Shown here: in pieces, positions 34,690-45,918 of the stretch
Layout of the letters: each line of letters begins with the position of its first letter
Position numbering within the stretch: the first letter of the stretch is position 1
Source of the DNA: Zhengitettix transpicula
Taxonomy: Eukaryota; Arthropoda; Insecta; Orthoptera; Tetrigidae
Direction of reading: 5' to 3'
DNA length: 64,000 bases
Assembly: GCA_037074705.1 (NCBI GenBank)
Contig: CM073594.1
Location: 65,158,509 to 65,222,508, forward strand
Position numbers and translations under genes: made by a program
Notes under the pieces: generated by a model
What the model was told of the DNA's origin: nothing
Databases searched by the model: none
Seen by the model: only the letters and a program-made list of their open reading frames with translations

Positions 34690-35512
34690 ACCATCACGTC
34701 GAAGTTGTCCCCACGAAGGAATCTCAAAACGATATTTTCTACTTACCTCATCATGCAGTAAGAAAAGCGAACCAAGGAGGCGGAAAAAACAGAATTGTTT
34801 TCGACGCATCGTCTCATGAGAAAGGATCATCCTCTCTCAATGACGTTCCGGAATGTGGACCTAACTTTCTACCAGAGATCTTGGCGACGGTGATACGTTT
34901 TCGAATGTATAGTCGCGGTGTAATCGGAGATTGTACTCAAGCTTTCTTACAACTAATTCTTGACGAAAACGACCGAGACTTGACGCGATTCCTTTGGTAT
35001 CGTGTCGAAAACGAAGACGGATTTTGGAAGACAAAAGATGACGTCATCACATATAGATTTACTCGCCTACCCTTTGGTCTTAGTTGCAGTCCTTTCCTTC
35101 TATCAGCTACAATTCGAGAAACAGCTTCAATAATTTTCCGACAAGTATCCTGTGGCTGCAGAGCTAGTAGATCAAAACGCATTCATGGACGATTTTGTCG
35201 CTAGTTGTGAAACTGACAACGACGTTATAACATTATACCACGAGATGTCTGGCCTCCTTCGGCAGGTAAAGATGCCAATGGCGAAATGGGCGACGAACTT
35301 TGCACCACTAAGAGGCATATGGTTAGCTGAAACACAGGAGGGTAAGCAAACTACACGAGTTCTAGGAGTCAACTGGAACACAGAGACTGATTCTTTGTTA
35401 TTTGACCACAAAGACATCATCAGAACAATTATAAAACAACCTGGTACGAAGCGTCAGCTTCAAAGGGCAACTGCAAAATTTATAGTACCACGTGTGGCTT
35501 GGTGGGAACGAT
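34690..35512 (+). pseudogene. BEL/Pao reverse transcriptase fragment
   Basis: Frames broken by stops and shifts read YLPHHAVRKANQ (about 34740), NRIVFDASSHEKGSSSLND, a DCTQAFLQL block (the first catalytic Asp region), LTRFLWYRV, YRFTRLPFGLSCSPFLL (the PFG block) and NAFMDDFVAS (a variant of the YVDD catalytic box), then VLGVNWNTETD. The order and wording match the BEL/Pao class. At least one frameshift lies near 35150, between the PFG block and the FMDDF box. Confidence 0.85.
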
Positions 35513-35523
35513 AGGTTTGAACC

Positions 35524-36072
35524 AGCAAACGCTGCTTGATAATGGTGTCGTGTAAAGCCAATGTGAACGAAGAGACGCTGAGAACCGTGCTAGTTGAAGT
35601 TGAAGCCGCAATAAATTCAAGGCAAATAATCCAAGATGGACTTGAGATCTTGACACCTAGTCACTTTCTTGTCGGCAAGAGACTAAAGGAATTACATTAC
35701 GGTCAAAAACCTAAAATTAAGACGGACCTGAAGAAAGAGAATAAATTGAGGGAGAAACTGTATGCGGACCTTCTAAAGAGATGGAAGAAGGAGTACCTAA
35801 TGAATTTGAGAAGTTTCCACGAGGTTCGACGACCGAATGGACGAACACCGGAGAGTAGGATTGGTTACATCGTCCTACTTCAAGATGACCTGAAACTTCG
35901 CCATATGTGGCAGATGGCTCGCATCATGCAGACCATACATGGTAGAGACGGGAAGGTGCGGACACTCATCATCCGAACCGCAAATGGAACCAATATCAGC
36001 CGACCTGTACAGCTGGTCGTACCACTGGAAATCGACCAGGGTGGGGAGGATGTGGAGGACCAGAGACTCTAA
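35524..36072 (+). pseudogene. BEL/Pao integrase C-terminal (DUF5641-like) fragment
   Basis: An open frame of about 180 codons contains LVEVEAAINSRQI, LTPSHFLVGKRL, LLKRWKKEYLMNLRSFHE, GYIVLLQDD, WQMARIMQTIHGRDGKVR, then TLIIRTANGTNISRPVQLVV. This is the conserved end of BEL/Pao polyproteins after the integrase core. The join to the RT fragment 20 bp upstream shows a large internal deletion. Confidence 0.85.
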
Positions 36073-36554
36073 GTACAACAAAGAGTTTAGATACCAAAGA
36101 CGATTGTAAGTAGTAGTTAGTTATAGACGAGACGATGGAGAGACGGTTGTAGTGTGACGAAAGTGTACCGGTTGTGAGAGTAATAAATAGACGTTGTTAC
36201 AACGAGACCTGTTTTAATTCTATTAATCCACGACAAGTAATATCTATTAGTCATCATGTTTTCAACATCACGGCAAACCTTGATTTCAGTCAGAACCTGA
36301 AGATGATACAAATATGTATAGAAACGTTGTTGTAAAGAATTATTTTTGTGGGCTGGTTTTTTAAATAAATAAATAAATATTTGACCAATAAAGAAATTTT
36401 ATATAAGTTTAACATGAAAACTCTTATCTCAGGCACCTGTGGTTTTTACATAGAAAAGATCTGCGGCCCGAACCAAATGCGTACTGCTATTCTGTGTTGT
36501 GTTGCCTGCTGTAGCTCTCGTACCGACGTCTCCGTATCTCACAGCCGGCAGAAC

Positions 36555-36630
36555 GGGTTAAGTGCAGTGTTGACTCAGGGGTTTATCACTGCCTAAGGCG
36601 TCGGCCTCCGGGATTGAATGCTGGCAAACC
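36555..36630 (+). repeat. Possible tRNA-derived SINE fragment
   Basis: TGACTCAGGGGTTTATCACT resembles an A-box region and CGGGATTGAATGCTGGC a degraded B box, spaced as in a tRNA. No complete fold; probably an old SINE head. Confidence 0.4.
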
Positions 36631-38180
36631 GTCGTACTAAATTGTGTGGTGCCATTCTGTGAACTCTTCACTAACAAATTATGGCCCCTTTCTCACGACG
36701 ATTCTGCCTCGAACTATATCAGAGACAACAACTTTACGGAGCCTCTCTTAATCACATCCACCAGCTTCGGTGAGCGCAGAACAACTGTCTAGTTTCAAAA
36801 GCTTATCTCCGTCCTCTCCATTATAGTCTCCCATTCTTTTACTTTTTTCATTCTTAGAAAACTTCGTCGAAATACCAGTTGACTGATTCTTCCATTTTCA
36901 CAATATTTATAGCACGCAGCTGCAGTTCCGAAGTCAACAATGGCTAACTATTCTGTCATGTTGAGGCCAACAATCGAGACAGGACACGAAATTACTTGGA
37001 TGGAAATATTTATCTCCTCCACCCCCACGCACGTGCACGGTTTAGAATTTTCAAGACCACAGCAAACAACACTTCCGAGACAAAGAAAACCTTAAACCTA
37101 AATAGACGCCCTACATTGTACTATTAAATAAATAAATAAATTATTAAAAATGTCTGTTCGTTAAATATATCTTAGCAACTATTATAGTCTATATAACTAA
37201 TTTAATTTATTTTTTAGTTTGTTGATTCATGGAAGGTGAGTTTTGTAATGTGTTACGGTTCGCGACGTTCTGCATGAGTAAAACGAAACACTTTAAGGTA
37301 TATTTATATCATTCAACTAGAAATAGTAATTTATTGAAGGACTTTAGGAGTTGTAGGCTGTTGTACTTGAGGGTTGCTCTCCGTCCCTTCCCACCCCGTC
37401 GCTAACGAGCTGCTCTTCGCACGTCCCTCTGATTGATCCAGCGAGACCTTGATTTTGATCAGGGGATTTGCTGGAAGAGGCTTACACAGCGTAACCTCGA
37501 CAAATCGCCAGCCATCTTGAGACGCGTTAAAACTTTGAGCACCGTATCAAAATAAAACCGTCAGATTCTCCTGTTGCACTTTTTATTTGCTGTCCTGTAC
37601 ATCACAAACGGCAACGTTGCAACTATAATGGTTTTATTAATTAATCTTTTATATCGAAATCCTTATAATCATATGAATAGAATACTTTTGAAGCTATAAA
37701 TTGTATACTTGATATTAAATTATGGGGACTTATTTATTGTGTCGATTAATTTAATTAGACAAAGCCTTTGGTACAATTACAAAATTTTTCAAAACAGCTT
37801 CCTTCACATTTTGTAAAAGCAACGATAATAAATTTCAGGAAACAACAATATATATTATTATATCAGTTATTCCCCTTCTATGCCTGCACCTGTTCTTTCT
37901 GAAATTTAAAATGAATAAACGATTCAAATTTGTCAGAAATATATTTTAATAAAATAAAATATATTACAAAATAAAATTTGGTGCTACGTAGATTTCATTT
38001 TTCGAACTCTTATATGTGTGAAAATAATAAATTTTACAAGTCCGAATATAAAAAAAATGTAGGGAGGACAAGATTTTATAAACATGATACTTATTAAACA
38101 ACTATATGAAAATTGCTAAACATAATAAATTTATTTCTTGAAATATAAATACATAATTAAATATTTCTGAATACTACTGA
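36631..38180. other. Intergenic DNA, no gene seen
   Basis: AT-rich with a moderately GC-rich portion near 37360-37520. The 3' part may include the decayed tail of the LINE that follows on the minus strand. Confidence 0.45.
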
Positions 38181-39060
38181 ACCTAATTAATTAATTTCTA
38201 TCCGTAAACTCATTTATACCATGCCAAAACTCCCTATTTTAATCCTTTACTAGTAGCTGCATTTTCCATATCAAATATTTTACCATGCCTTGTAAAATAT
38301 TTGTGAATTTCAGAATTTTTCCTTACTTAACACATTGTATTTTTCGATACTAATCTTATTATTAGTCTATATGTATTTAATTTCCCACTGTTTTGACATA
38401 TTTTTAAAAATTTTCACCCCTTTTTTCTTTAATACTGCTCTCAATCCTCGACTAAAAATTATTTGTAGATGTTTTAATACTACTTTGTAATAATACTTCT
38501 TTGTCAGACTCATGGAACAGATCCTTAAGTATGGTACTTTGAATAGTAAACATTTTCCTGGTTTTGTCAGATAATTTCCTAATTTCTATATTAAATTAAC
38601 CCCTTTTAAACAATTTTATTGCTAATGTATTCAACGCGATCTTTGAAATTTAAGCAGTTAAGTGTAATAACTCCAAAGTATTTGTTTTTCTGAATCCTAT
38701 TCATGAGAACAACATCTCATGTTCCATTTATACTTCGTTCTGGATTTTCCCGACACAACAGATATTGATTTCTCCCATATTTTTAATTGATTTAATTATT
38801 AAAATCCTTTATATCATTACGATGTCAGTAAAATAACGTATTATTCGTAAAATTATGGATTTTTCTATGTTTTTAAAACCTTTAGGAAATCATTTATATA
38901 AAATACTGGCCCTAATTTACTGCCTTGTGGAGCACCACGATTTGCGTCTTTATTTAAGATACGTTATTATTAAATGAAATTTTTGATGTCCACCATTTAA
39001 ATATTTCTTAAATCATGCATTAGAATTTAATATTATTGATGGCCGTACAACGGTGTAGTT
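38181..39060 (-). mobile_element. Decayed non-LTR (LINE) reverse transcriptase
   Basis: Read on the minus strand with many stops and shifts: GAPQGSKLGPVFYINDF (about 38938 down to 38887) is the PQGS..GP..F..(Y)INDL block of LINE reverse transcriptases. About 200 bp later come NRIQKNKYFGVI and LNFKDRVEYISNKIV (about 38710-38610), the usual YLGV...L.F..H...I..K block. The catalytic YADD box between them is decayed beyond recognition. It could belong to the Jockey/CR1/L2 group; not assigned further. Confidence 0.75.
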
Positions 39061-41630
39061 TATAAAATAAAATTCCGTATGAAGAACAGAAATTTTTAAT
39101 CAAAATTTATTTTTCTGACTTACGGGACAATTAACACTATACATGATGTTATATTTCATTCGAATTCAATATTCTTCTAAGAGCGATTTGACTTGGCGTC
39201 TCCTTAGGCTTATTACATTATATATTTGGCAACAGTGTAGTGTTTTTCCAATTCGGGCATTTAATTGTCTTTTGGGTAGAGAAATTATATGGTAAGCTAG
39301 GAATAGGCATTGAGATTTGCAGAATTAATAAATTAAGGGCCGGGGAAAAATATATAAATATTGGTGAAAAAATAAACGGGACTGAGCTGAAATGATCGTA
39401 AGAGTAGACGATGAACATCTTTATAAAAATTCTTTCTCAATTTCTCAGTTGTAAAATTTTGTTTGTAATATTCATCAGGTAAAATTTCTACGTCACGTAC
39501 AGTAGAAACCAGAATTTCTACAGTTTTTTAAAAAAATAATTATAAACCAATTTACACAGAAGTTTAATTACATTATCGGTGGGATAATCGCACGTGAGTG
39601 CCTCCACGTTTGTGTACGATCCACGTGGAAATATATATTTGTTAATTCGGAATTTAAATGCGAGTGCTCTATTTTATTAACATTATATTAAATGATTTAA
39701 TTTAGAAGAGGCTGATTGCATAAATGAATTTCCAACGTGTTGTTAGTGGAACTGCTGACCTGGATTAGAGAAGAAACATACAAAGTAGGCAGCTGTAACA
39801 ACTTTTGTTTTCTTTCGTAAAACTTCGGCACACTTTGTTTTTAAGAGCGGGGTGGTTGAAAAAAAAGGGAGGAAAAGAAAACGTAAAGCACGTCTACAGG
39901 GATTTTATAATGTATGAATTAATGTTGAGCGAGGAAAATCCTTGTGCTAAAGACGCATTAAAGCCGGAGGAGGGAACCGAGTCGTAAAAAGTTAATCAGG
40001 GGAGCGTTGGATGGAACATTACAGGGCATTAGCGTCCTCCTCCAAGACTGCATCGGAACGGCATTGTCTCGTAAATATCTAGCTCGACGAGTATTTAATG
40101 GGATTACTCGGCAGCAAACACGTGTTACGCGATAAGGTTCAACACGCTTGTCACTGTTCACAGATAATATTATAATCTAGTGAATTTACAAGTAAATTAA
40201 TACCAGAAACACAACGACACTTGTTACTACTGTCTCTGATAGTGAAGTGTGCGATACGCTGGATAACATGGCAATTAAATAAGTTCATGGCCGTCCGAAA
40301 CAAAAAGAAGACAGAAAGTAGCCGAAAATCCACACTTCACTATGGTGAGTTATGTAATCCCTAACTTCAGTCAGTTGCGTTCACATGTATTGAAGATTAT
40401 GACGTTTTCGACACGACACGACAAGGGGAGGATTTAAACGAAAAAATATCGTAAGGATCCAGTCGCGGCCACGGCTAGTCGGATGTTACGAAATTCATTG
40501 CTGCTCGTCGGTTCGCTATTTCAAGCTATAATTGATTACTTTTAGGGCAATATAAGGTGCATACCCTCTGATAAAGAAACTGACATAGTCTATTTTTCAC
40601 TTTTTAAAGGACTCTATGAAGTTCTGGTTACTCTATAATTTTTAAATAAAAGTTCTACACCAAATAACTTAATTAATACGAATGGAACCGTCTTTTCTCA
40701 GTGGTTTTGGAGTAATTAATTTACAGTTTCTTTTCATAAGAACAACTTTACCGTTAATCTGACAAAAGTTAATTATTCTGCAACGTAAAAGCGTTGATAA
40801 TCGATTTACGTATCAATTTTTTTTAAGTTTCGTACTATCAACTTCCTCCATATTTATCGTCTAGCTTAATTAAAAACTGAGAAAAAGCTTTCAACGTTCC
40901 GCGGTTGGAATTTGTTCAGTGAATATGTTGATTTTATACCTGTGACTACACACAGAGATAAATATGTAGACGATTTGTTAAAGCTGAATCCAGTGATGAT
41001 TGGCCGATGTTGTTCTCTTGTTTGTTATTCATCTGACAACGACGACAAAGGAGCAGGCACAGAGAAGAAATGTATATGTGCGGTGGAATCACCCAAGGCG
41101 ACCTTTGAAGATATCCAAACAATCGATTCTGCTCAGAAACTTGTTAAGAAACATTCTCGAGCCTCCCTCGTAAATAAAACATGGAGGCTGGTTCCCTTTA
41201 GAATCCCAATAAAGAGCGACGAGACAGGGGGGAAGAACGCAGACAGACATTGTGTGGGTTCGCTGACCAGCAATTCCTGTAGGAACTGTTGTGCAGAGGA
41301 CGGCGAGGGTGGTTCAACTGCATTCCCCCCTTAATACAACGACGAGCTTCATAGCGTCAGCAATACGTTTCGCTCATGTTTTAATCAAGTTTCACCTAAA
41401 ATATATCATGATATTCCTGAAGAAGAAACCAGTAATATATAAAGCATACTAAGTGAGGCTCATATGAATATTATTTTCTTAAAACTGAAACTACTCAGGT
41501 GCGCACAATTTTAATACCATTCCTTTTCGTTCCTGGACAAATCAAAATTTAAAAAACAGGATACTTTTCCAAGAGGCGTTGGGACACTTTGGTTAGGTAG
41601 CAGAATAATTTCGTACCCGCCGGAGTGGCG
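39061..41630. other. Intergenic DNA, no gene seen
   Basis: A 140-codon frame at 40912-41334 lacks an ATG at its start and has no recognised motif. Nothing else was identified. Confidence 0.45.
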
Positions 41631-41657
41631 CGACATCCTGACGCCCAGCGTGATACC
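41631..41657 (+). repeat. 27-bp inverted-repeat half, left
   Basis: Contains CATCCTGACGCCCAGCGTGA. Its exact reverse complement lies at 44405-44431. The two halves enclose 2.75 kb with a mariner remnant and a palindrome. Confidence 0.7.
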
Positions 41658-42138
41658 AGCCTCGTTGACCTTTCCACACAGTGTAACGTATATTTTTTAT
41701 GATGGAGTATTTCTGAGACATGTAGCTATGGACGATGTGAAAGTTCTTGGATCGGAGGTGATCCTTGGATTTGGAGATGAGAGAATGGTTTGTTGTGGTT
41801 TTTCTGTGACTTGGATAGGAGAGAATTATAGTTTTGTCGGAGTTTGTAGTGAGAGGTTGTCGAGGATAATAAATTGGTAACTAAAATGAATCATTGTAGT
41901 TTCCTTCAAATGGTTCAAAATTAGTTTTAATGGACGAGAGCAACACGACGAGATCAGCACGAGTCCACGTGGACCCTGAGAGGAGGAGTAGATTGCTGAT
42001 GACTATAAGTAATACATTTTTGTGATAAAACGTTGAAATAAATTAATGACTTATAAATAATCATTACAACAGTTACACCTCAACCTCCAGAGAAGTCATG
42101 CGAAATAAAAATTATTCTCTTAAGACATAATATGTCAA
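41658..42138. other. Inside the 27-bp inverted pair; no gene seen
   Basis: A frame at 41650-41880 is open but lacks a motif. A 15-bp word AACTAAAATGAATCAT near 41880 recurs inverted near 44483. Confidence 0.4.
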
Positions 42139-42973
42139 TTATTGCGAGGCATGTTCTGAAAGTACGTGAACTCTGACCATGGGCTGTGATTTTTTAGGGT
42201 TGGCAACACTGCGTGGTAGAGATCGTCTGACAGAGCTAGCATCGCAGGAACACGGTAGTATGTAAATTCACGTTGTAGTGACTAGTTGCGTGAAAGATGT
42301 CAGTAATAGATCCCGCCATGTGCTGTGATCATCTGATGATGTTCTGAGTTCTACTGTGACTGGAGATGAAACGTAGTTGCCTGAGTCAAAAAGGCAGTCG
42401 TAACAGTGGCGCACCAATTCCCCATTTCCAAAAAAATTCCAAACCTTAATTTAGAGGAATCAAAAATTCTGGCCTCATTGTTTTGGGAACGAAAACGCAT
42501 ACTTTTAATCGAATTTCTACCTCAGGGGAAGACCATCAATGCACAACGATATTGTGAGACTGTAAAAAAGACTACAAAGCAGTATTCAAAACAAAAGCAG
42601 GGGAATGCTGACGAGAGGAGTGTGCTTGTTGCACGAATCTCCCGGTCTTAGCCACCAAAGCGCTCTCGGACTCATTTGGTTGGGATGTTGTGAACCACTG
42701 ACTTTTCATATTTTCCCGTCCCTGGTGGCACACATGGATGGAATTAAATGTTCAACTCACCAATAGGTGCAGAAAGAGGTTCTGAAGGAGCTCGTGGGAG
42801 AGTTCTTCGAGGAGGGCATAAAGAAGCTTGTGTCACGTTGAACGCGATGGCGAGTACTTGAAAAAATAGTCAACAAGTGTAGCAAAAGTAAGTTGTAATG
42901 TTTTTTCAATTACACTTTTTCTAAAAAAATATAAAAATCTAGTGCACTTACTTTATGAACATGCCTCTTATGT
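42139..42973 (+). mobile_element. Mariner-family transposon, internally deleted and decayed
   Basis: The terminal inverted repeats match (GAGGCATGTTCTGAAAGTAC at about 42146; mirror ending TATGAACATGCCTC at about 42967). Between them, broken frames on the plus strand give the second half of a mariner transposase: CTGDET at about 42358, ASLFWERKRILLIEFLPQG (about 42475, around the second catalytic Asp region, with the Asp not preserved), INAQRYCET, then SALGLIWLGCCEP-type decay and FHIFPSLVAHMDGIKF (about 42709), EVLKELVGEFFEEGIKKLVS (about 42780). The total of about 0.83 kb compares with about 1.3 kb for an intact element, and the N-terminal half is largely missing. Flanking TA is present on both sides but exact ends are uncertain by a few bases. 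Confidence 0.8.
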
Positions 42974-43240
42974 TTATATTTACAAAACTTCCCTGCTACA
43001 AAATACAAAGACTGGTGAAATGTGTGATAAACCACCCTTCTTGATGTGTCAAATAAATTTCAAGCAATGATAATCTCATTTCTAGTGTTTCCATTTCAAC
43101 GTTTTTAACTTAGGGATATTTTATTTTTCTTTAGGTACCGGGTATCGCGTCACTTTGTATGACGTTAACGAAGCGCAAAATTGCGCAAATACGTACCCGA
43201 AAAGTTACAAAATCAGAGGATTACATGTATAAATAATTGA

Positions 43241-44285
43241 TGAGCTTAGAAAACCAAAAACAGTCTCCAAGTTTTTAATTTTATTAAATGACTAGGTAGG
43301 TGCCCGGCGTTGCTCGTGTACTTATTTATATAAACTCGAAAAAGTATTTAATTGAATACTTCCTTGAGTATTTCAGGATATAATTGTCACTCAGTCTTCA
43401 TACATTACGAAATATTACATTGATGAAATTGTTAGCTAGACTCACAACTAATATAGCACGAAAATTAACTTACAATTTCCGCAAGGATGGTAAAGTAATT
43501 CGTATTCTTCTTTATTACCATTCGATGGAGTATTGCTGTATAAAATTATACTTTTTATTTAAAGAAAATATTTCTGCTTTATTTCATTCCTAATAAAGGA
43601 AATATTTCCTTTGTTCGTTGCGTAGTAACGTCTTTCTCTCGCGTGACGTCATTGTCTCTTGGCGCGCAATAGTTTACTATTTAATGATCACGGTTTTTAA
43701 TTATAATTCTTTCCACATATATGCTAGGCGTTTCTCACCCTCACAGTACCGTTTCTCGTGTTTTGAAGAATTTGTGTACCAATTTTTGTTGCAACCTATC
43801 CACGCTTTTAAATTTGTATAGAAATTAACGTAAATACATACATACATACATACAAATATACATCCTTTTTTATTATATAGATTAGTCCAAAGATTTCAAC
43901 TCTTTTGTTATAATCATACTTCTTGTCCTTCCTATAACTAAAATCACAATAAACTTTAAAAAATATTAGTACCTATAGGTACGTAGTCACTATTATAAAA
44001 CTATGTTGTCTGTTCAACAAAAACTGTTCTAAAAATGCTCTTTGGAGTTTATAAAACTATGTTGTCTGTTTAACAAGGTCTGTTCTGAAACTGCTCTTTG
44101 GAGTTTTAGAACAGACCTTGTTGAACAAACAACATAGTTTTATAGTTTAGGTACTAATATTTTTTAAATTTATAGTGATTTTAATTATAGGACAAGAAGG
44201 ATGATTATAACAAAAGAGTTGAAAGCTTCCGACTAATTATTTAATAACATTAAAAACTTGGAGACTTTTTTTTTCTGCTCATCAA
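43241..44285. repeat. Palindrome split by an insertion
   Basis: Left arm 43241-43291 plus 43885-44090; right arm 44107-44285. The mirror order is: GATGAGC, GTCTCCAAGTTTTTAAT, TTATTAAAT, TTTCAACTCTTTTGTTATAA, CTTCTTGTCCT, AAATATTAGTACCTA, AAACTATGTTGT. The left arm also has an internal tandem duplication (TATAAAACTATGTTGTCTGT at 43993 and 44050). The insertion at about 43292-43884 interrupts only the left arm. Confidence 0.75.
43292..43884 (+). repeat. Dispersed repeat, CCCGGCG family, short copy (insertion)
   Basis: Starts GGTAGGTGCCCGGCGTTGCT and ends with a (CATA)n tract and CCTTTTTTATTATATAGA. Comparison of the two palindrome arms shows it was inserted, with a probable short target duplication around GACTA/GATTA. 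About 590 bp. Contains a CRE palindrome (43644-43651). No protein recognised. Confidence 0.6.
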
Positions 44286-44404
44286 CGCTAACTGTACTTT
44301 TTGCCATAATGTATAAAATCATTTTTGAAAAAAAAAAATTTTTGAGGAGAATAAGTTTTATCCTGAGGATTGGAGGAACAACTGTATGGCATGGTCTGCG
44401 GGCA

Positions 44405-44431
44405 GGTATCACGCTGGGCGTCAGGATGTCG
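44405..44431 (-). repeat. 27-bp inverted-repeat half, right
   Basis: Exact reverse complement of 41631-41657; flanking sequence does not continue the match on either side. Confidence 0.7.
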
Positions 44432-45496
44432 GCGTGATTATTATTGCAGTCACTGGATTGTGATATTTTTATCTTAGAAGATGATTCATTTTAGTATTTT
44501 AAAAGTGACGGAGTATACATGAGTTACAGTGACGCTACTCAATTTTCCGTGGGATCGCAGGCGGCGAACTTCCTCTCGCAGTCGAAGCCGTACTTTTCCC
44601 CACCACTTTAAGCACTGAATTGCGGTATGACGTAATCCCCGTGTAATCCCTTGGCGGGTTGCGATCTGTGTTCTGCATTGAGCTGCCTTGGCGGCTTTAA
44701 CCGACACAGCCGCACGCTTCTTTGACGGATTAACTTCTGCTGGTGCTGCAACTTCGCAGGAATGTGTCTGCGTAATCTAAGCTCGCTCTGTAAGCGCCAC
44801 ACAGAGTGACTTCATCCCTGTTGCCAAGGGGAGAGAAAATAAAATATCCCTACGGCAATAAAATTGAAATGGAGACACTGGGAAATTTTCTTTGGCACAC
44901 CAAAAAGTGTGGACGAGTCTAGTGGAGCGGACACGTCGTCGTCATTTACAAGCAGAAAGTCTTAATCAATACCCGGAGAAAGCGGCCTGATCGTTAATCC
45001 GCTTATAATGACCAGATTAGCAGATTCCGGAGGCATTAATATACAATCCGTCACTCCCAAAGACCCGCCTGCTTTGATGTAAACACTGAACGATTACTGA
45101 GAAACAAAAAGAATTGTTAATCAGAGCTTGAAAATAGTCAGAATGGGGTGACAGGAAAATTCGGTGAGGATTTAATTATCAGAGAACGCGTCAGTTACCA
45201 ATTAGAGGAGACCTTAACGCCAACGACCGCAGGGTCTGCCTCCAATGATCATAATGCCCGTTGTCTTAAACTTTGGTATTTTTCTCTTAAAAATGAAATA
45301 ATTGGATAATTAATGAGCCGAATTAACAGACAAAAATGTACGTAGTATTTATTTAGCCCTTATTTTTTCTATTATTTATCTACTTTTTCCTACTTGTTTA
45401 AATTAAGTATCTCATAAACTTCCGCTTCATAAGTTCTTTGAGTTGCATATTCAAACTATATTTTTAATTTAACTGTGAATACAACTGTTATATATT
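44432..45496. other. Intergenic DNA, no gene seen
   Basis: Mixed composition with GC-richer DNA at 44500-45250. Overlapping minus-strand frames at 44486-44802 have no recognised motif. Confidence 0.45.
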
Positions 45497-45500
45497 ATTA

Positions 45501-45918
45501 TTTTTTTAGGGTAAAACGCTACATGAGGGTAATTCACATGGTGGCAACTCTCGCCTTTAATAGCATAGAAATGGATTTCAAAGGGGGATGCGGAAGGGTA
45601 GAGGAAGGTAGCCAAGGGTTATATAGCGCCCCCGGGCTATGGTTTAAAGATCCTACCCGGCAATTCGCCTAAAAGTGATGCAGGGAAAAGCCTAGAAGAA
45701 CCTGCATCAGGTTGGTCGGGAATTTGGTACTTGTCCCATGCCCTTCCGATGGCGGGAGAGGGGTTATCTGTGAGGACGCAGCATTCCCTTCTGCGTCCCT
45801 CAACCAGTTAAGGAGACAGCTGGCCGACTGTTCCAATGCGAACAACGAACAACTTTTACCGTTTGCCCAAGGTCTGAGACCCCAGAACATACACCTCTCA
45901 AAACAGGTCAAGGTGGAC
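45501..45918 (-). repeat. TAGCCTG-family repeat (more diverged copy)
   Basis: Poly-T at 45501-45507, then the 3' end (AAAACGCTACATGAGGGTAA) and body, ending after the CTCTCAAAACAGGTCAAGG block. It has more substitutions than other copies, so it is probably older. Confidence 0.85.

Larger units (their letters stand above)
34117..36240 (+). mobile_element. BEL/Pao LTR retrotransposon, heavily decayed and internally deleted
   Basis: Ordered pol fragments of the BEL/Pao type: a post-protease segment (LPIQILIGGVYYWKIV at about 34283-34330), the conserved NENRFRYLEKRF-type block (about 34612), the start of the reverse transcriptase (34710-35210), RT motif FMDDF (35180) and the downstream connection, then after a deletion the C-terminal integrase/DUF5641 region (35540-36072). 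RNase H and most of the integrase core are missing between 35514 and 35540. A possible LTR remnant beginning TGT at about 36105 and ending ACA at about 36235 contains AATAAA (36182-36187). No 5' LTR was recognised. Non-functional. Confidence 0.85.
33986..36340. repeat. Inverted hammerhead-like pair enclosing a BEL/Pao remnant
   Basis: Left, minus strand: CTGAAAATGGTACAAATAAG and a degraded GAAAT box (34038 to 34010). Right, plus strand: CTGAAGA (36297-36303), TGATACAAATATGTATA, GAAAC (36321-36325). Both are followed outward by TTG and AAAGAA-type sequence. The BEL/Pao remnant lies between the halves. Confidence 0.6.

Noticed and set aside
40912..41334. 140-codon open frame
   Set aside because: Starts at TTG, no ATG until residue 29, no recognised motif, no splice context; a chance frame cannot be excluded.
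41395..41425. CTGAAGAAGAAACC as another hammerhead-like copy
   Set aside because: There is no room for a stem between the two boxes.
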